Assembly (NCBI GenBank): GCA_020881915.1
Contig: JAJFPB010000001.1
Location: 2,728,001 to 2,792,000 of the forward strand
Source of the DNA: Paramyrothecium sp. XJ0827
Lineage: Eukaryota; Ascomycota; Sordariomycetes; Hypocreales; Stachybotryaceae
Reading direction: 5' to 3'
DNA: 64,000 nucleotides
Shown here: positions 47,500 to 56,924 of the stretch, in pieces
Layout: every line of letters starts with the position of its first letter
Numbering within the stretch: position 1 is the first letter of the stretch
Made by a program: the position numbers and the translations under genes
The notes under the pieces: model-generated
The model's input: only the letters and a program-made list of their open reading frames with translations
What the model was told of the DNA's origin: nothing
The model's database searches: none

Positions 47500-48751
47500 G
47501 CTATAAACCGTCGCGGCTGGCACTTGGGGTTCCTACTAATCTGTGACCAGCGTGGGGGAGGGTCTTGACGATGAGGAGCCAGACCCGCCAGGGAAACTAG
47601 CCCGCAGCAGAACAGAAACTATGGGGTAATGGCTCGATTAGCCCTTGCTACAACCGAACTAAATGGAGCCTCGGATCTTTTTCTCGGCTTGGATGCTAGA
47701 GGCCATTGCCGGTAACGGTCATGACGGTGGCTTTACGACAACGTTGATCCCGACGGCGAGAATTACTTATCATATTGATTGGTCGTATTGTCCCGGACGA
47801 CCTTAAAGCCACCCTCTTGGACGAAAGGCTTGCACCAAGTGTCATACACAGAGGCAGGGACTTACAAGTTCCTCCATGTTGTGCCTCGCTGTGGTCTTGT
47901 GATCTGATCCTTCAGGCTGTGTAGCTCCAAATGGGCCCATCCTACTGGCAATCCGCAGGTGTAACGCGGAGGGATTATGGAGTATGCGGGGAAGTTTGGG
48001 ACGGCATCGTGGGGGGAGAAAGAGGAAGTTTTCTCTCGAATGGAACAGTCTTGGGCACTCATTGGCTTGCTCTCGTGGCCACGACCGGTGTCGTCGACTG
48101 ACCCCCACGGAAGACCTCGGGACTACACTAATGCTGCGACCCCTGCCTCGCGCTGCCCACCCAACGTTCGACTGCTTTGCTTGATCTGGCAAGTGGCGCC
48201 CAGAGACATGCATGGTATGCGGAGAAGAATTAGCCAACCAGGCTCCAAGCCGAGCCGGTGGCCGAGACGGGGCCGGGTCCCGGCCACTTCGGCACTAGGT
48301 CCGATCAACGAGACCAAACGGCCACCAAAAAAAGCAATACCGCAAATACGAACCTAATAACAATACTGCGCGATGGAAAACCTACAGAGACCCCGGACCA
48401 TACCAGGTGCAAATACACCTACTCCGCAGACAAGAACGGTTATTGCCCCTGTGTAGTGACGCTTTTGATCGCCTACACACCTGGCAATGCAATTTCGGGT
48501 GACACTGGGCAGCGCGATGGTAATTTCGTAGATTCGTCCCCAACAATCGTGTGCTCGTATCAATCGTTTATGCTCCTGTCCAAATGCAAAATAATCCCAA
48601 AGCGGTCCTCGCCAACAAAAGTAAAGTGGTAAAGATACCGTCCAAAACACGCAATCTTTAACCCCCCCCGCCTAAACAATTCCCATGCCTCATGCTCCAA
48701 AACGACCACTCCCATCTCCCATCCCGATGCAAGTCCCATCGCCATTCCTCA
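47500..48751. other. Gene-free stretch within the accessory island
   Basis: 1.25 kb with only short overlapping open frames and no recognisable protein or repeat. Confidence 0.45.
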
Positions 48752-49579
48752 TCACACCGTTTCCTCATCGACTTGCTCAAGCCAGTCCTCTGGCCCCTTG
48801 GACGCGGTGGACTGGTCTTCGGCAGTCTTGAGCCCCTTGACGTAAACTCGTTGTGCCGGGTGAGCGGCTGCAATGGTGAACCACTCACTGGGGTCAGCTT
48901 GTGAGTGGTTGTGACGGCCTGTCCCCGTCTCCTTGTCGGAACTCTGCATCTTGGCATCGGCAGGGCTTTCCTCCTTGCTCCTCTTCATTGCCCGCTCCAC
49001 CGACCCTGGGGACAAGCCTGAAGCTGCTGAAGCAACCGCCGTCTGGTTCTCGTCATCCAGGCCCATTTCCTCCCACGCGTCCGTAATCTCCTGGAGCGCC
49101 CGCTTCTCCGTCTCGGCTTGCATGCGCCGATTGTCCTCAGATACTTGCGCTTCTTCCCTGAGGCGCAACCGCACGTCTCGCTTTGCCTGGGCGAGGAAGC
49201 TCTCAGGCTCATTTCGAGGCTCAACCGTCCGTTTCTGGCAGTTCAGGCGGATAAAGGTGTCCTTTGCCTGCTCCAGCTCGGCGGCACGATCCTGTTGCCC
49301 TACCTCGCGCTGAGAGATATGCTGGCGCAACATAGCTAAGACGGCCCTGGATGGGCATTGGTGCTTGGAGTAAGGACATGCGCCGAGGCTGAATGGAAGG
49401 TCCTTTTGTGTTGGCTTAGGGCATTCATCTGCCCTCAGATACTTCTTCAACTCCTCTGGAGAATGGCCTTCGGCCAACCCCAGTTGGAATAGATCCCAGT
49501 AGAGCTCACAGGGCGAGGGCGAGCTGGTGACTCCCCGGAAATGGCAGTAAGGGCACACGCGAATGATTTGTTGACACAT
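48752..49579 (-). CDS. Hypothetical protein with N-terminal Cys cluster and coiled coil
   Basis: 275-aa single-exon ORF starting at the ATG MCQQIIRVCPYCHFRG; the longer frame upstream has no ATG. Cys and His residues at the start (CQQ...CPYCH) and further on (CPKP, ACPYSKHQCPSR) could bind a metal. The middle, from about residue 95 to 185, is highly charged and helical with heptad-like spacing (EEAQVSEDNRRMQAETEKRA). The end is polar and disordered. I do not recognise the family. Codon pattern and length support a real gene, but it could equally be lineage-specific. It stands alone, with no operon-like neighbour. Confidence 0.55.
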   Translation of the reverse strand: MCQQIIRVCPYCHFRGVTSSPSPCELYWDLFQLGLAEGHSPEELKKYLRADECPKPTQKDLPFSLGACPYSKHQCPSRAVLAMLRQHISQREVGQQDRAAELEQAKDTFIRLNCQKRTVEPRNEPESFLAQAKRDVRLRLREEAQVSEDNRRMQAETEKRALQEITDAWEEMGLDDENQTAVASAASGLSPGSVERAMKRSKEESPADAKMQSSDKETGTGRHNHSQADPSEWFTIAAAHPAQRVYVKGLKTAEDQSTASKGPEDWLEQVDEETV

Positions 49580-50203
49580 ATCAAATTGTCGGGGTGGTTC
49601 TGCTCGACAGTAAACCCAAGGACGGCACAACTGCTCTCAAAAGATGAATGTGAATAGAGGTCAGTGGCAGTGTGGACATCGTGAACAGTGTGGGCATCGT
49701 GGTGGTGTTACGTTATCGTCGCCATGAACTGTTTGGGTTTTGAGTCAGGATTATACTTCGCATGCTGTCAACCTTGTAAACATCAGGGTTCGGAGGCCAG
49801 GTCGCTTTTGTCAAAGTCAGAGTCTGGGAATCCAGCTTGCTTCACGGGTAACATGCTGTTTGGGAACTTTGAGAGCATTCGAGGTGACGTGGGAAGGCAG
49901 ACAAGGGTCCACCTTCCCCATACCATGACCTTACTGGGCGGTTCAAAATTCGATGTTGTATAGAAGAATGTTAACTAGATAATACCTTTATCTCGGAGTA
50001 AGAATCACTAAAGTGTAGCATATTTTTACTTCAAAGTATATAAACAGTAAGTGGAAGCGAAGCAAGGGGTGAAAGACTGAAGGACTGTAATCTCGAGTCG
50101 TCCCTTTTGTAGTGTTGGAAGTTTCCATGACCCATAGAGGACAAGGAATAAGAATTTTATCTATTTGTTGTAAATGTACGGGTCGGGTTCTGGAGATGTC
50201 AAC
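49580..50203. other. AT-rich spacer
   Basis: 624 bp upstream of the promoter-like array. AT-rich from about 49960 to 50200, with TATATAAACAG near 50036-50047. No gene supported. Confidence 0.45.
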
Positions 50204-50460
50204 GCCAGCTACTTTACTCTAGATTCTTCGCTCTGCCCTCTAGCCGCTTTTCTCATTAATAGCTGGTGAGGGTCTAGAGGTATTAAACACAGCTGCCCTA
50301 CTTGCCTTAACATAGATTCTTCGCTCTGCTCTCCAGCTGTTTTTTTTTTAATCACTAACAGCTGGTCAGGTTTTGATGTTACCTAGTAAACGCCAGCTGC
50401 CTCACTTCACTTGCCTTACTATAAATTCTTCGCTCTGCAACCCAACTCCCTTTTCAACTC
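50204..50460 (+). repeat. Three tandem copies of a TATA-containing promoter-like unit
   Basis: The exact 14-mer ATTCTTCGCTCTGC occurs at 50223-50236, 50316-50329 and 50425-50438. Each copy is preceded by an AACGCCAGCT- or CACAGCTGCC-type box, and copies 2 and 3 also by CTTGCCTTA. Between copies lie CAGCTGGT(C/G)AGG boxes. The last copy has the best TATA box (CTATAAATT at 50420-50428). The reverse-complement version lies upstream of the 43621 locus. Units are 93 and 109 bp apart. Confidence 0.8.
50419..50428 (+). promoter_or_regulatory. Probable TATA box of the 50641 gene
   Basis: ACTATAAATT lies about 213 bp before the ATG and ahead of the pyrimidine-rich stretch and the 19-bp repeats. The equivalent TTATAAAAG lies about 170 bp before the 43621 ATG. 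Matching position and flanks in two paralogous loci support it. Confidence 0.55.
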
Positions 50461-50516
50461 TTCCCCCTTCACATAAAATTTTTTTTCTTCTTTTTTTTGG
50501 CATCGTGCTGGAAACC

Positions 50517-50608
50517 TGCGCATTTGAATCCGCCCCGCGCATTTGATTTCGGCACGCGTATTTGAATCCGGCACGTACATCTGAATCCGACACGCATATC
50601 TGAATCCA
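50517..50608 (+). repeat. 19-bp tandem repeat array, 5 copies, 5' of the 50641 start
   Basis: Copies of CGCATTTGAATCCG with the TGAATCC core starting at 50525, 50544 (TGATTTC variant), 50563, 50582 and 50601, an exact 19-bp period with variable CACG-type linkers. The array ends 33 bp before the ATG. The core is the same as in the arrays at 43669 and 46091, in the same orientation relative to each gene. Confidence 0.92.
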
Positions 50609-50640
50609 CCTCAAGAGTCTCCACACCTCAGATCGGAACA

Positions 50641-51744
50641 ATGGAGCCAAGCAACGTCCAGAGACCAGATATGGACCCGTATGACTTGAAAGTGAGTCCG
50701 GGTTTTGCGGACCAGGCCCATCGTGCAGTCAAGGTCTACAACTATGTCAAGGACAAACTATCTGCTGAGGAGTGCGCCGATCTGCATGGCCTGCTCGTAA
50801 AGGGCAATTGGGAACTGCATCAATCTACCAGGAAGGATGCAACAAACCACAAATTCTATCGGCATCTCGAACACCTGAAGGTGGAAGAGAGAGCCACAAG
50901 AGTCAATTACATCGTGCTATGGATAGCCCTGGGGAACTCGCCGACCCTCAAGCCATTCAGACAGGAATGCAAGGCCAGGGGTACAGTACCAACGTTCAAA
51001 CTACTCCCAGACGATGGAGACCACGGCAACATCACAGGCCCGGGAGTTTTAGAAATGTCGAAGCAGACCGGAGCAGATCGCAGATTCACGCGTACGGAGG
51101 CCGAGAATAACAGTGATGAATCTTCCGACGATGTTGTCTTCCCAATAGATTGTCGGACGGACGCATGGTTCCAACTCGTAACTCACTTGGAGGAATACAA
51201 GGATACAGAGCGAATTGCCACCAATCTGGAGTTCGATCTGATCCGGGATGCCACATTGTTCATTGCCAACGAGGCAAACGTGGATAGCAATGAGATCAAA
51301 GATAAACGCCTGAACGATCTACCATCAATGGAAGTCGAGGAGTTCACATCTGCCATAGAGCATCTGGTTGCCAAATATCGGGGGGGGACTAAAAAAGGTG
51401 CCACAGCCACGAAGAGGCGGCGCCGAGAGAGTTCATCTGAAGTACGGGTGGTTCAGAAGCGACGAGATGAAGCACTCACAGGGACGACTACTCCGCCGGG
51501 ATCGAATGCTTCTGATAAGATCAGAGAGCTCAGAAAGTCGATGGAAGACCTTGCTGCCCGCATGGACGAAGCGTTGGACAAAAAATCGAACGATGCCGAC
51601 AGCCTACGCTTGGTTCAATACGTCAACAACATGAATCACAGGCTTATTAAGGTCGAGGAAGATAATAAGAGGTTCAACGAGGATCTTAAGGTCGTGAACA
51701 GTCATCCTAGATCAAGGCATACAATGGGTCGCGCATCTGAGTAG
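50641..51744 (+). CDS. Uncharacterised 367-aa protein, intact member of the island gene family
   Basis: Single-exon ORF, 367 aa. The N-terminal about 130 residues are well ordered and helical (VKVYNYVKDKLSAEECADLH, then RATRVNYIVLWIALGNSP), an acidic linker follows near 155-170, then a second helical segment (ATLFIANEANVDSNEIKDKR, LPSMEVEEFTSAIEHLVAKY), a basic patch TKRRRRESS that could be a nuclear signal, and a C-terminal coiled coil (KIRELRKSMEDLAARMDEAL, then MNHRLIKVEEDNKRFNE). No enzyme motif or membrane segment is seen. A decayed paralogue lies at 42902-43621. Regulation is likely unusual: three tandem TATA units and five 19-bp repeats precede the start. I do not recognise the family. 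The basic patch and coiled coil suggest a nuclear or nucleic-acid-associated role, as inference only. Confidence 0.72.
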   Translation: MEPSNVQRPDMDPYDLKVSPGFADQAHRAVKVYNYVKDKLSAEECADLHGLLVKGNWELHQSTRKDATNHKFYRHLEHLKVEERATRVNYIVLWIALGNSPTLKPFRQECKARGTVPTFKLLPDDGDHGNITGPGVLEMSKQTGADRRFTRTEAENNSDESSDDVVFPIDCRTDAWFQLVTHLEEYKDTERIATNLEFDLIRDATLFIANEANVDSNEIKDKRLNDLPSMEVEEFTSAIEHLVAKYRGGTKKGATATKRRRRESSSEVRVVQKRRDEALTGTTTPPGSNASDKIRELRKSMEDLAARMDEALDKKSNDADSLRLVQYVNNMNHRLIKVEEDNKRFNEDLKVVNSHPRSRHTMGRASE

Positions 51745-53284
51745 ATATGGGCTGGAATCTGCTCATGCAAACACCAGTTGCAGACAACGGAAGGATGAGT
51801 CACCTAGATCGGCGACAAACCGAGGGAAAGCATGGGTGGCGATGGCTTAGCCTAAGGTTAACTGGGATGATGAAGAAGATTCGGGCAGATACTGGAGCAT
51901 GGGAGTATGCTTTTCTTATTTTGCATGGCTACCACTAGTCGCGTGAGCTGGGGGCTCATACCAGGAGTTGTGTGGTTCTCGCCAAGGCGTCGCTCTTGAA
52001 CTGACAGGTCGGACGGACTGAATTGCGAATCATTCCAAGCTGAGTCCAGGCAGGTGTCGAAAGGAAGATATGAAAGCTTCAGAGAGTAGAAAAATACAGG
52101 ATTTGCTTTGCTTTCTAAAAATCACTTATCCAGCCCTCTCGTATTCTCGTATCGATTCCCACGCACGTATCAAAGGACACGGATTCTTCTAACCTCGTAG
52201 CCAAAGAGTTATTAGGGAGTAAATACAAGGGCAGATAACACTTCATGTGTTAAATTCCTACTAGTACTCCGTCGAGTATGTATTATTCCCTGGTTCAACC
52301 ATTTCAGGACGTTGGGTGTCTGCAGTCCAGCCCCAGACGATACAAGCCTTCGTCACAATAAAACAACCAAGCACGGCAGCGTTGCAATCGAGAACGAGCT
52401 TCCTCCTAGAAACCACCTGGGTCATAGTACTGAACACACAAAGCTTGGTGGCGCCAAGATTAATGGATTGACTTAATCAAGAAGGACATGCCGTAATGGT
52501 CGGAGACCAACTCAAGGGATGATACTGGCACTTTTATACACTGGTGGTTAGCTATTGTAAAACAATCCTATCAATTTCATACGAGAATAATGGAGACTTG
52601 TTAAGTTTACCCTTAGCTTGAGTGTTAATGATGGTTATGTTTTCTTGCCCATCGCCATTTTTGATACAGGCTCACGAAGAAAAGACCCCAATTCCTAAGC
52701 CATTGAGCCAAAAGCACTGCTGCTCTATATAAAATACTCTACAGCACAGAGTATCGTGCTATAAGAGATCCTGTCTTGCTTTCTCCATCTGGAGGATCAA
52801 GCCGATCTGGACCTTCAATCGACATGGACAACATGAAGACGATGATTGTCCAGATGTAAATGCGGAGAAGTTCCATCCGTGAAGGGGATGAGATACAATA
52901 ACGTAGAAGAAAATGGCGAACTCGAAGACGAATGTGTCTGACGCTTAGGAAGAAAGAGAAAAAGAGGAATCAAGCAGAGTTTTGGTAAGTATGGCGAAAC
53001 TCGTTTGAGACAGGTGGTAGGGCTTGAAGTCTTGGCCCATGTTGGGAGCTTCTGATTTTGGGTCCGTTGTCACCACGACAGAAATATCACGCTGGTTGTC
53101 AAGCTTCTTCATTGCTAAATTAGCTCTCAAATGGGGCTATACCCAGGAACATCATTCCAGGCCCCATGAAATCGGCAACGGTCGGGCAATGTCCCTGAGC
53201 CTTGGTATATCTGTCTATCTCGCATCTACGCATACATAATACAGAGAGGATCTTCTACCCGCCTCAATTTCATCTCATCATGGC
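51745..53284. other. Gene-free right edge of the accessory island
   Basis: 1.54 kb between the unknown ORF (plus) and MCR1 (minus, 3' end). AT-rich patches at 52540-52770. Only short unsupported frames. The island's right boundary presumably lies here, but no target-site duplication or terminal repeat was found. Confidence 0.45.
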
Positions 53285-54474
53285 TTAGAACTTGTAGACC
53301 TGGTCCTTGTTGTAGCCGAGATCCTTCAGGGCGCCGCTCAGCTCGCCCTGGTCCTTGGGGCTGACCTTGTTGCCGGAGATGGCGTTCATCAAGCCAGGGG
53401 GGCCGCAGACGAAGATCTTGAAGTTCTCGTTCTTGGGCTCGGGGAGGACAGTCTTGAGCAGATCCTTGGTAATGAAACCGCTGTTGCCGACCCACTCCTT
53501 GGGAGGGTTGTCGAGGACGTAGAAGGCACGGAATCGCTGGGGGTAGGTGTTCTCGAGGTGCTCAAATTCGGACTTGAGGAGGATGTCCTTCTCGGAGACG
53601 TTGCCGTAGATGAGGGTGACCTTGGTCTTGTCGTTGGGGTTGTTAAAGATGGCGCGGCAGAGCTGGTACATGGGGGTGGAGCCAGTGCCACCCGCAATCA
53701 GGGCGATGTGGTCGTGCTTGTTCTCAGCCCACTGATACTTGGGGAGAGGGCCCTTGACATCAAGACGCTGGCCAACGGCCATGTTGTGGAGGTGAGTGCT
53801 CATAGGACCATCAGGATAGCGCTTCACCAGGAGGTCCATGTATCCCCGAGTATCTGATTCACCCCGAGTATGTTAGCGATCCAAGTTCGGTCAGATGTCT
53901 AAGGAAATCTTGAGCAATTGCGCAACTCACCTTCGTCGCTGATTGGGGTGTAGGGCCGAAGAGTGGCCTTCTGGTCCTCGGGACCCTTGTACTTGGTGAG
54001 GATGGCGCTCGCGACCTGCAGGCCAGAGACCATGTCGGGCTCGGGGAGCTCGAAACGGAAGCGCTTGGTGTTGTGGTTGACGAGCTCGACTTCGGCCAGC
54101 TTGAGGGAGACCCAGCCCTGGTCACCGCCGGTCAGGGCGGGCTTGGCGGGCGCGGCGACCTTCTTAACCTCCGCCTCAACCTTCTGCGCGGCGGGGGTGC
54201 CGCTGAAGAACCAGTAGCCCGCGCCAGCCAGACCGGCGGCACCGGCGGCGAACAGGAGGGTGTTGCTGGAGCCAGACTTGGCCCCGGACTCGGTGGCGTA
54301 GCGGCGAGCGTGCTGCGATGCGCGGGAAAAGCTGTCAGTCGATAACAATTCGAAAGCGGTTGCAAGACGGCGCGGGGAGAAGCAAAGCTATGCACAAGGC
54401 CGCGCCGGCCTCAAGGAGAATAGACGTACCGACTTGAGTGGCTGAGCCACGCGGAAAGCAGATCTGGCAAACAT
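53285..54474 (-). CDS. MCR1: NADH-cytochrome b5 reductase, mitochondrial (Mcr1)
   Basis: Predicted 331-aa flavoprotein that passes electrons from NADH to cytochrome b5-type acceptors; yeast Mcr1 exists in the outer membrane and intermembrane space. Three exons: 54474-54430, 54312-53931 and 53853-53285; introns 117 and 77 nt. The start [15 protein letters not shown] and following RRYATES are a classic presequence, followed by a membrane anchor ([18 protein letters not shown]). The FAD-binding motif is RPYTPIS, and after intron 2 [24 protein letters not shown] motifs are [11 protein letters not shown] and [13 protein letters not shown]; the C-terminal end is YNKDQVYKF. Length and architecture match fungal Mcr1. 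Confidence 0.96.
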
Positions 54475-55394
54475 GGTTGATGCCTTTGCCTGAATGGTTC
54501 ACGGGATGAGGAATTGGACGGTAATTGACCAGTCAGACGCAGCAGGTGGGAAGAGGTTGTGGTTTGTCGGGATTTAAAAGCCCGGGAACTGAGCGAAGGT
54601 CGGGTCTGCGAGGTACCTGCCCGCCTACTTCCGTCATTACCTTAGCTCCAAGCAAAAATAGTCCGGGCCGTAGTGATGACGCAAAAGCCACGTGACACCG
54701 CGTCTGGCGCAACCTCCCCGGCAAACTTGCTCTGCATTCCTATGAGAAGCCCTGGAGCTAAGCATCGGCGCAGATTTCAGGAACGCTCGATTTCAAAGCA
54801 CTTTTCTTGGTTAGTCCGACAGCGGAGTCCGGGTGTAGTTCGTCGATACAGTCTAGCCACCCGAGAGTCTACAGTTCCCCAGTCGATTTGCAATTCTCAT
54901 TTAACATGGTGAGCATGATTCAACATCTTCAGCAACGGGTGATAATATGTATGACACAGTTTTAGTTTATTATAAGTTAGAGTCAGATGTAATCATCTTT
55001 GTTCCTCATATTAAGTTGCCCATACCCCACCTGAGGGCCTTCATCGCTTCGTCAAAGTCGTGCGCACGTACAGTCCGTCGCTTTGGGCGGCTACCACCTC
55101 ACTGTTGCGAGGCGACATTCTTGGTTCTCAACCTTCTTGCACTCGTGGTTAAGCTCAGTTGATCTCTTGTCAAGCGGGGCCAGCTACGAAGAAGAATCTT
55201 CGTTGCAATTGCCCCTTGAAAAGCAACTTCAACAGGTCAGCCTAGGGCTGTTGGCGGGTTGGGCAGGATTGCTTTTCCTTGATTGGCCTTTTCTGCATCA
55301 TTGGCCGAGTATGTTGAATTGGCCCTTCACAAAGCCTCATGGCTTTGATAGCCATTTGTAATCCATGGTTTAAACTCGACTCGCTAGGATTCCA
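54475..55394. other. Intergenic region
   Basis: 0.92 kb between MCR1 and the Nbp2-like gene, both on the minus strand. The MCR1-proximal half is presumably its promoter; the far end is the 3' region of the next gene. Nothing else recognised. Confidence 0.45.
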
Positions 55395-56924
55395 TCACCG
55401 GTCGGCATCCGTGGATGTGGCCTCTAGTTCTGATGGCGCAGGCTTAGATTCAAGCTTCCCGTCGACTGGGCTTGTCTCTTCCACTCCCTTATCTCCAGTG
55501 TCTAAGCTCTCCCTCCTTAACAAGACAGCGTCTTGATGTTGAGCAAAGGTAGGCGTATTTGTCTGGCTCCCCCCTCTTTGTCCGTGGTAGTGAACTACCT
55601 GAGGACGGGCCTGGCCGGCCTGAATACCCAATTGCTCAGTGGGGTAAGGATTCAGATCTTTGCTCGAGGTGGAGAACATCGAAAGCACAGGCTGGTGATA
55701 GCCATTGGTCGAGTTGCTGGGGGTCGGAGTGTGGCCAAAATGGCTACCATGTTCCGCCTGCGTTGGAGTCCCAGCATCCATGATTGGAGACCCAGAATCG
55801 ACAGGCTGCCCAGTCAGGCTATTCATTCCTCCCTCGATATCACGGAGCAGTCGTACATATTCCTCAGGCACCAGACCGCTCTCTTGCGTTTTTGGATCCT
55901 CCGCTACCAGCCAGCCTTGGCCGTGGCGGTATGACACCCAAATGATCTGGCCCTCTACAAGGGGCAGCTCGTTCTCATTTTCTCTTTCAAAGTCGAATAG
56001 AGCCACCGCCTTGCCATGGAATTCCTCGTCTGGCGAAGTGATGGTGAATTGATAATCCCGTGAATAGCGTGATTGATCCTCATCATGACAACCAGGAGAT
56101 GACGGAGAGCTTGAGCCTTCTGATCCATGATCGCCTCCAAGTCCTCTCGTCTGCTGGTCGTAGTAGTATGCGCGGCCATGTCCCGCTTGATCAGGAGGAT
56201 ATGTGACATAGCCTCCGGCGGGCCCGTTGGCTTCCCCCCCATGGCCTACGTAGTACCGTTGGCTGCCATCCCCACTCGTGCTTATGTAGTATCCTCTCTC
56301 AGAGTCAAAATTTGGAGAGTTCATGTAGTCCCCGTCACCATCCCGCGAGGCTCGGGCCCTGCTACCTTGCATGGTGGCCGAGGTTGATTTGTGCTTGCGG
56401 TGATGGCGTGTCGCAACAACCGGACTCTGCAGGTCATCGTCCTCACTGTAAGGAGGTCCGTCCCCGAACTGGATGGGAGGAATATCATGGCCACGATTGA
56501 AGCCATCGACCGTCCATGAGTCCCAGGGCATTTTTTGTTCCCACGATGCGGGTGGGTCCGAGAGCCTGCGGTGCTCGCTGGCGGGAGTGGCGAGTCCCGA
56601 GGCTGGCCGAGAGGGTTCGGGCAGAGGTCCGTAGTGCATTGGGTGCATGGGAGGGTAGGCGAAGTCCCGCACCAGGCTGTACGACAGGCTAGACGGATAC
56701 AAGGGAAAGACATGCGAAGGTGGTCGCGACCTCGATGGGACGGAGCCAACTGAGTATTGAGAAAGTCTGTTCTTGGAAGCATGCGACATGGGGCGAGGCT
56801 GAGCGCTGCGTCGCGACGTCGAAGGGGAAAGAAGTGGCGACTGGTTTTGCATGTTGACGGCAGAAACGTCCGCCGCCGGCGGAGATGTTGCGGGAGACGA
56901 GGTTGCCGACATGGCTGCGGTCAT
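55395..56924 (-). CDS. NBP2: Nbp2-like SH3-domain protein
   Basis: Predicted 509-aa single-exon protein. One SH3 domain lies at about residues 305-360 (AVALFDFERENENELPLVEG, then YRHGQGWLVAEDPK and GLVPEEYVRLL) and resembles the SH3 of yeast Nbp2, an adaptor that recruits the phosphatase Ptc1 to the HOG and cell-wall MAP-kinase pathways. The long N-terminal part is disordered, rich in Ser, Pro and Tyr; the C-terminal part is also disordered. Filamentous fungal members carry such extensions. The start is the first ATG (MTAAMSATSS); the upstream frame opens only with a TTG. A second ATG at 56912 is possible. Confidence 0.8.
   Translation of the reverse strand: MTAAMSATSSPATSPPAADVSAVNMQNQSPLLSPSTSRRSAQPRPMSHASKNRLSQYSVGSVPSRSRPPSHVFPLYPSSLSYSLVRDFAYPPMHPMHYGPLPEPSRPASGLATPASEHRRLSDPPASWEQKMPWDSWTVDGFNRGHDIPPIQFGDGPPYSEDDDLQSPVVATRHHRKHKSTSATMQGSRARASRDGDGDYMNSPNFDSERGYYISTSGDGSQRYYVGHGGEANGPAGGYVTYPPDQAGHGRAYYYDQQTRGLGGDHGSEGSSSPSSPGCHDEDQSRYSRDYQFTITSPDEEFHGKAVALFDFERENENELPLVEGQIIWVSYRHGQGWLVAEDPKTQESGLVPEEYVRLLRDIEGGMNSLTGQPVDSGSPIMDAGTPTQAEHGSHFGHTPTPSNSTNGYHQPVLSMFSTSSKDLNPYPTEQLGIQAGQARPQVVHYHGQRGGSQTNTPTFAQHQDAVLLRRESLDTGDKGVEETSPVDGKLESKPAPSELEATSTDADR

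Noticed and set aside
47842..48357. Overlapping 120-130-codon frames on both strands
   Set aside because: No domain, no splice support and mutual overlap; treated as non-coding.
42902..51944. Island considered as a complete transposon or Starship element
   Set aside because: No transposase, reverse transcriptase or tyrosine recombinase was recognised and no terminal repeats or target-site duplications were found.
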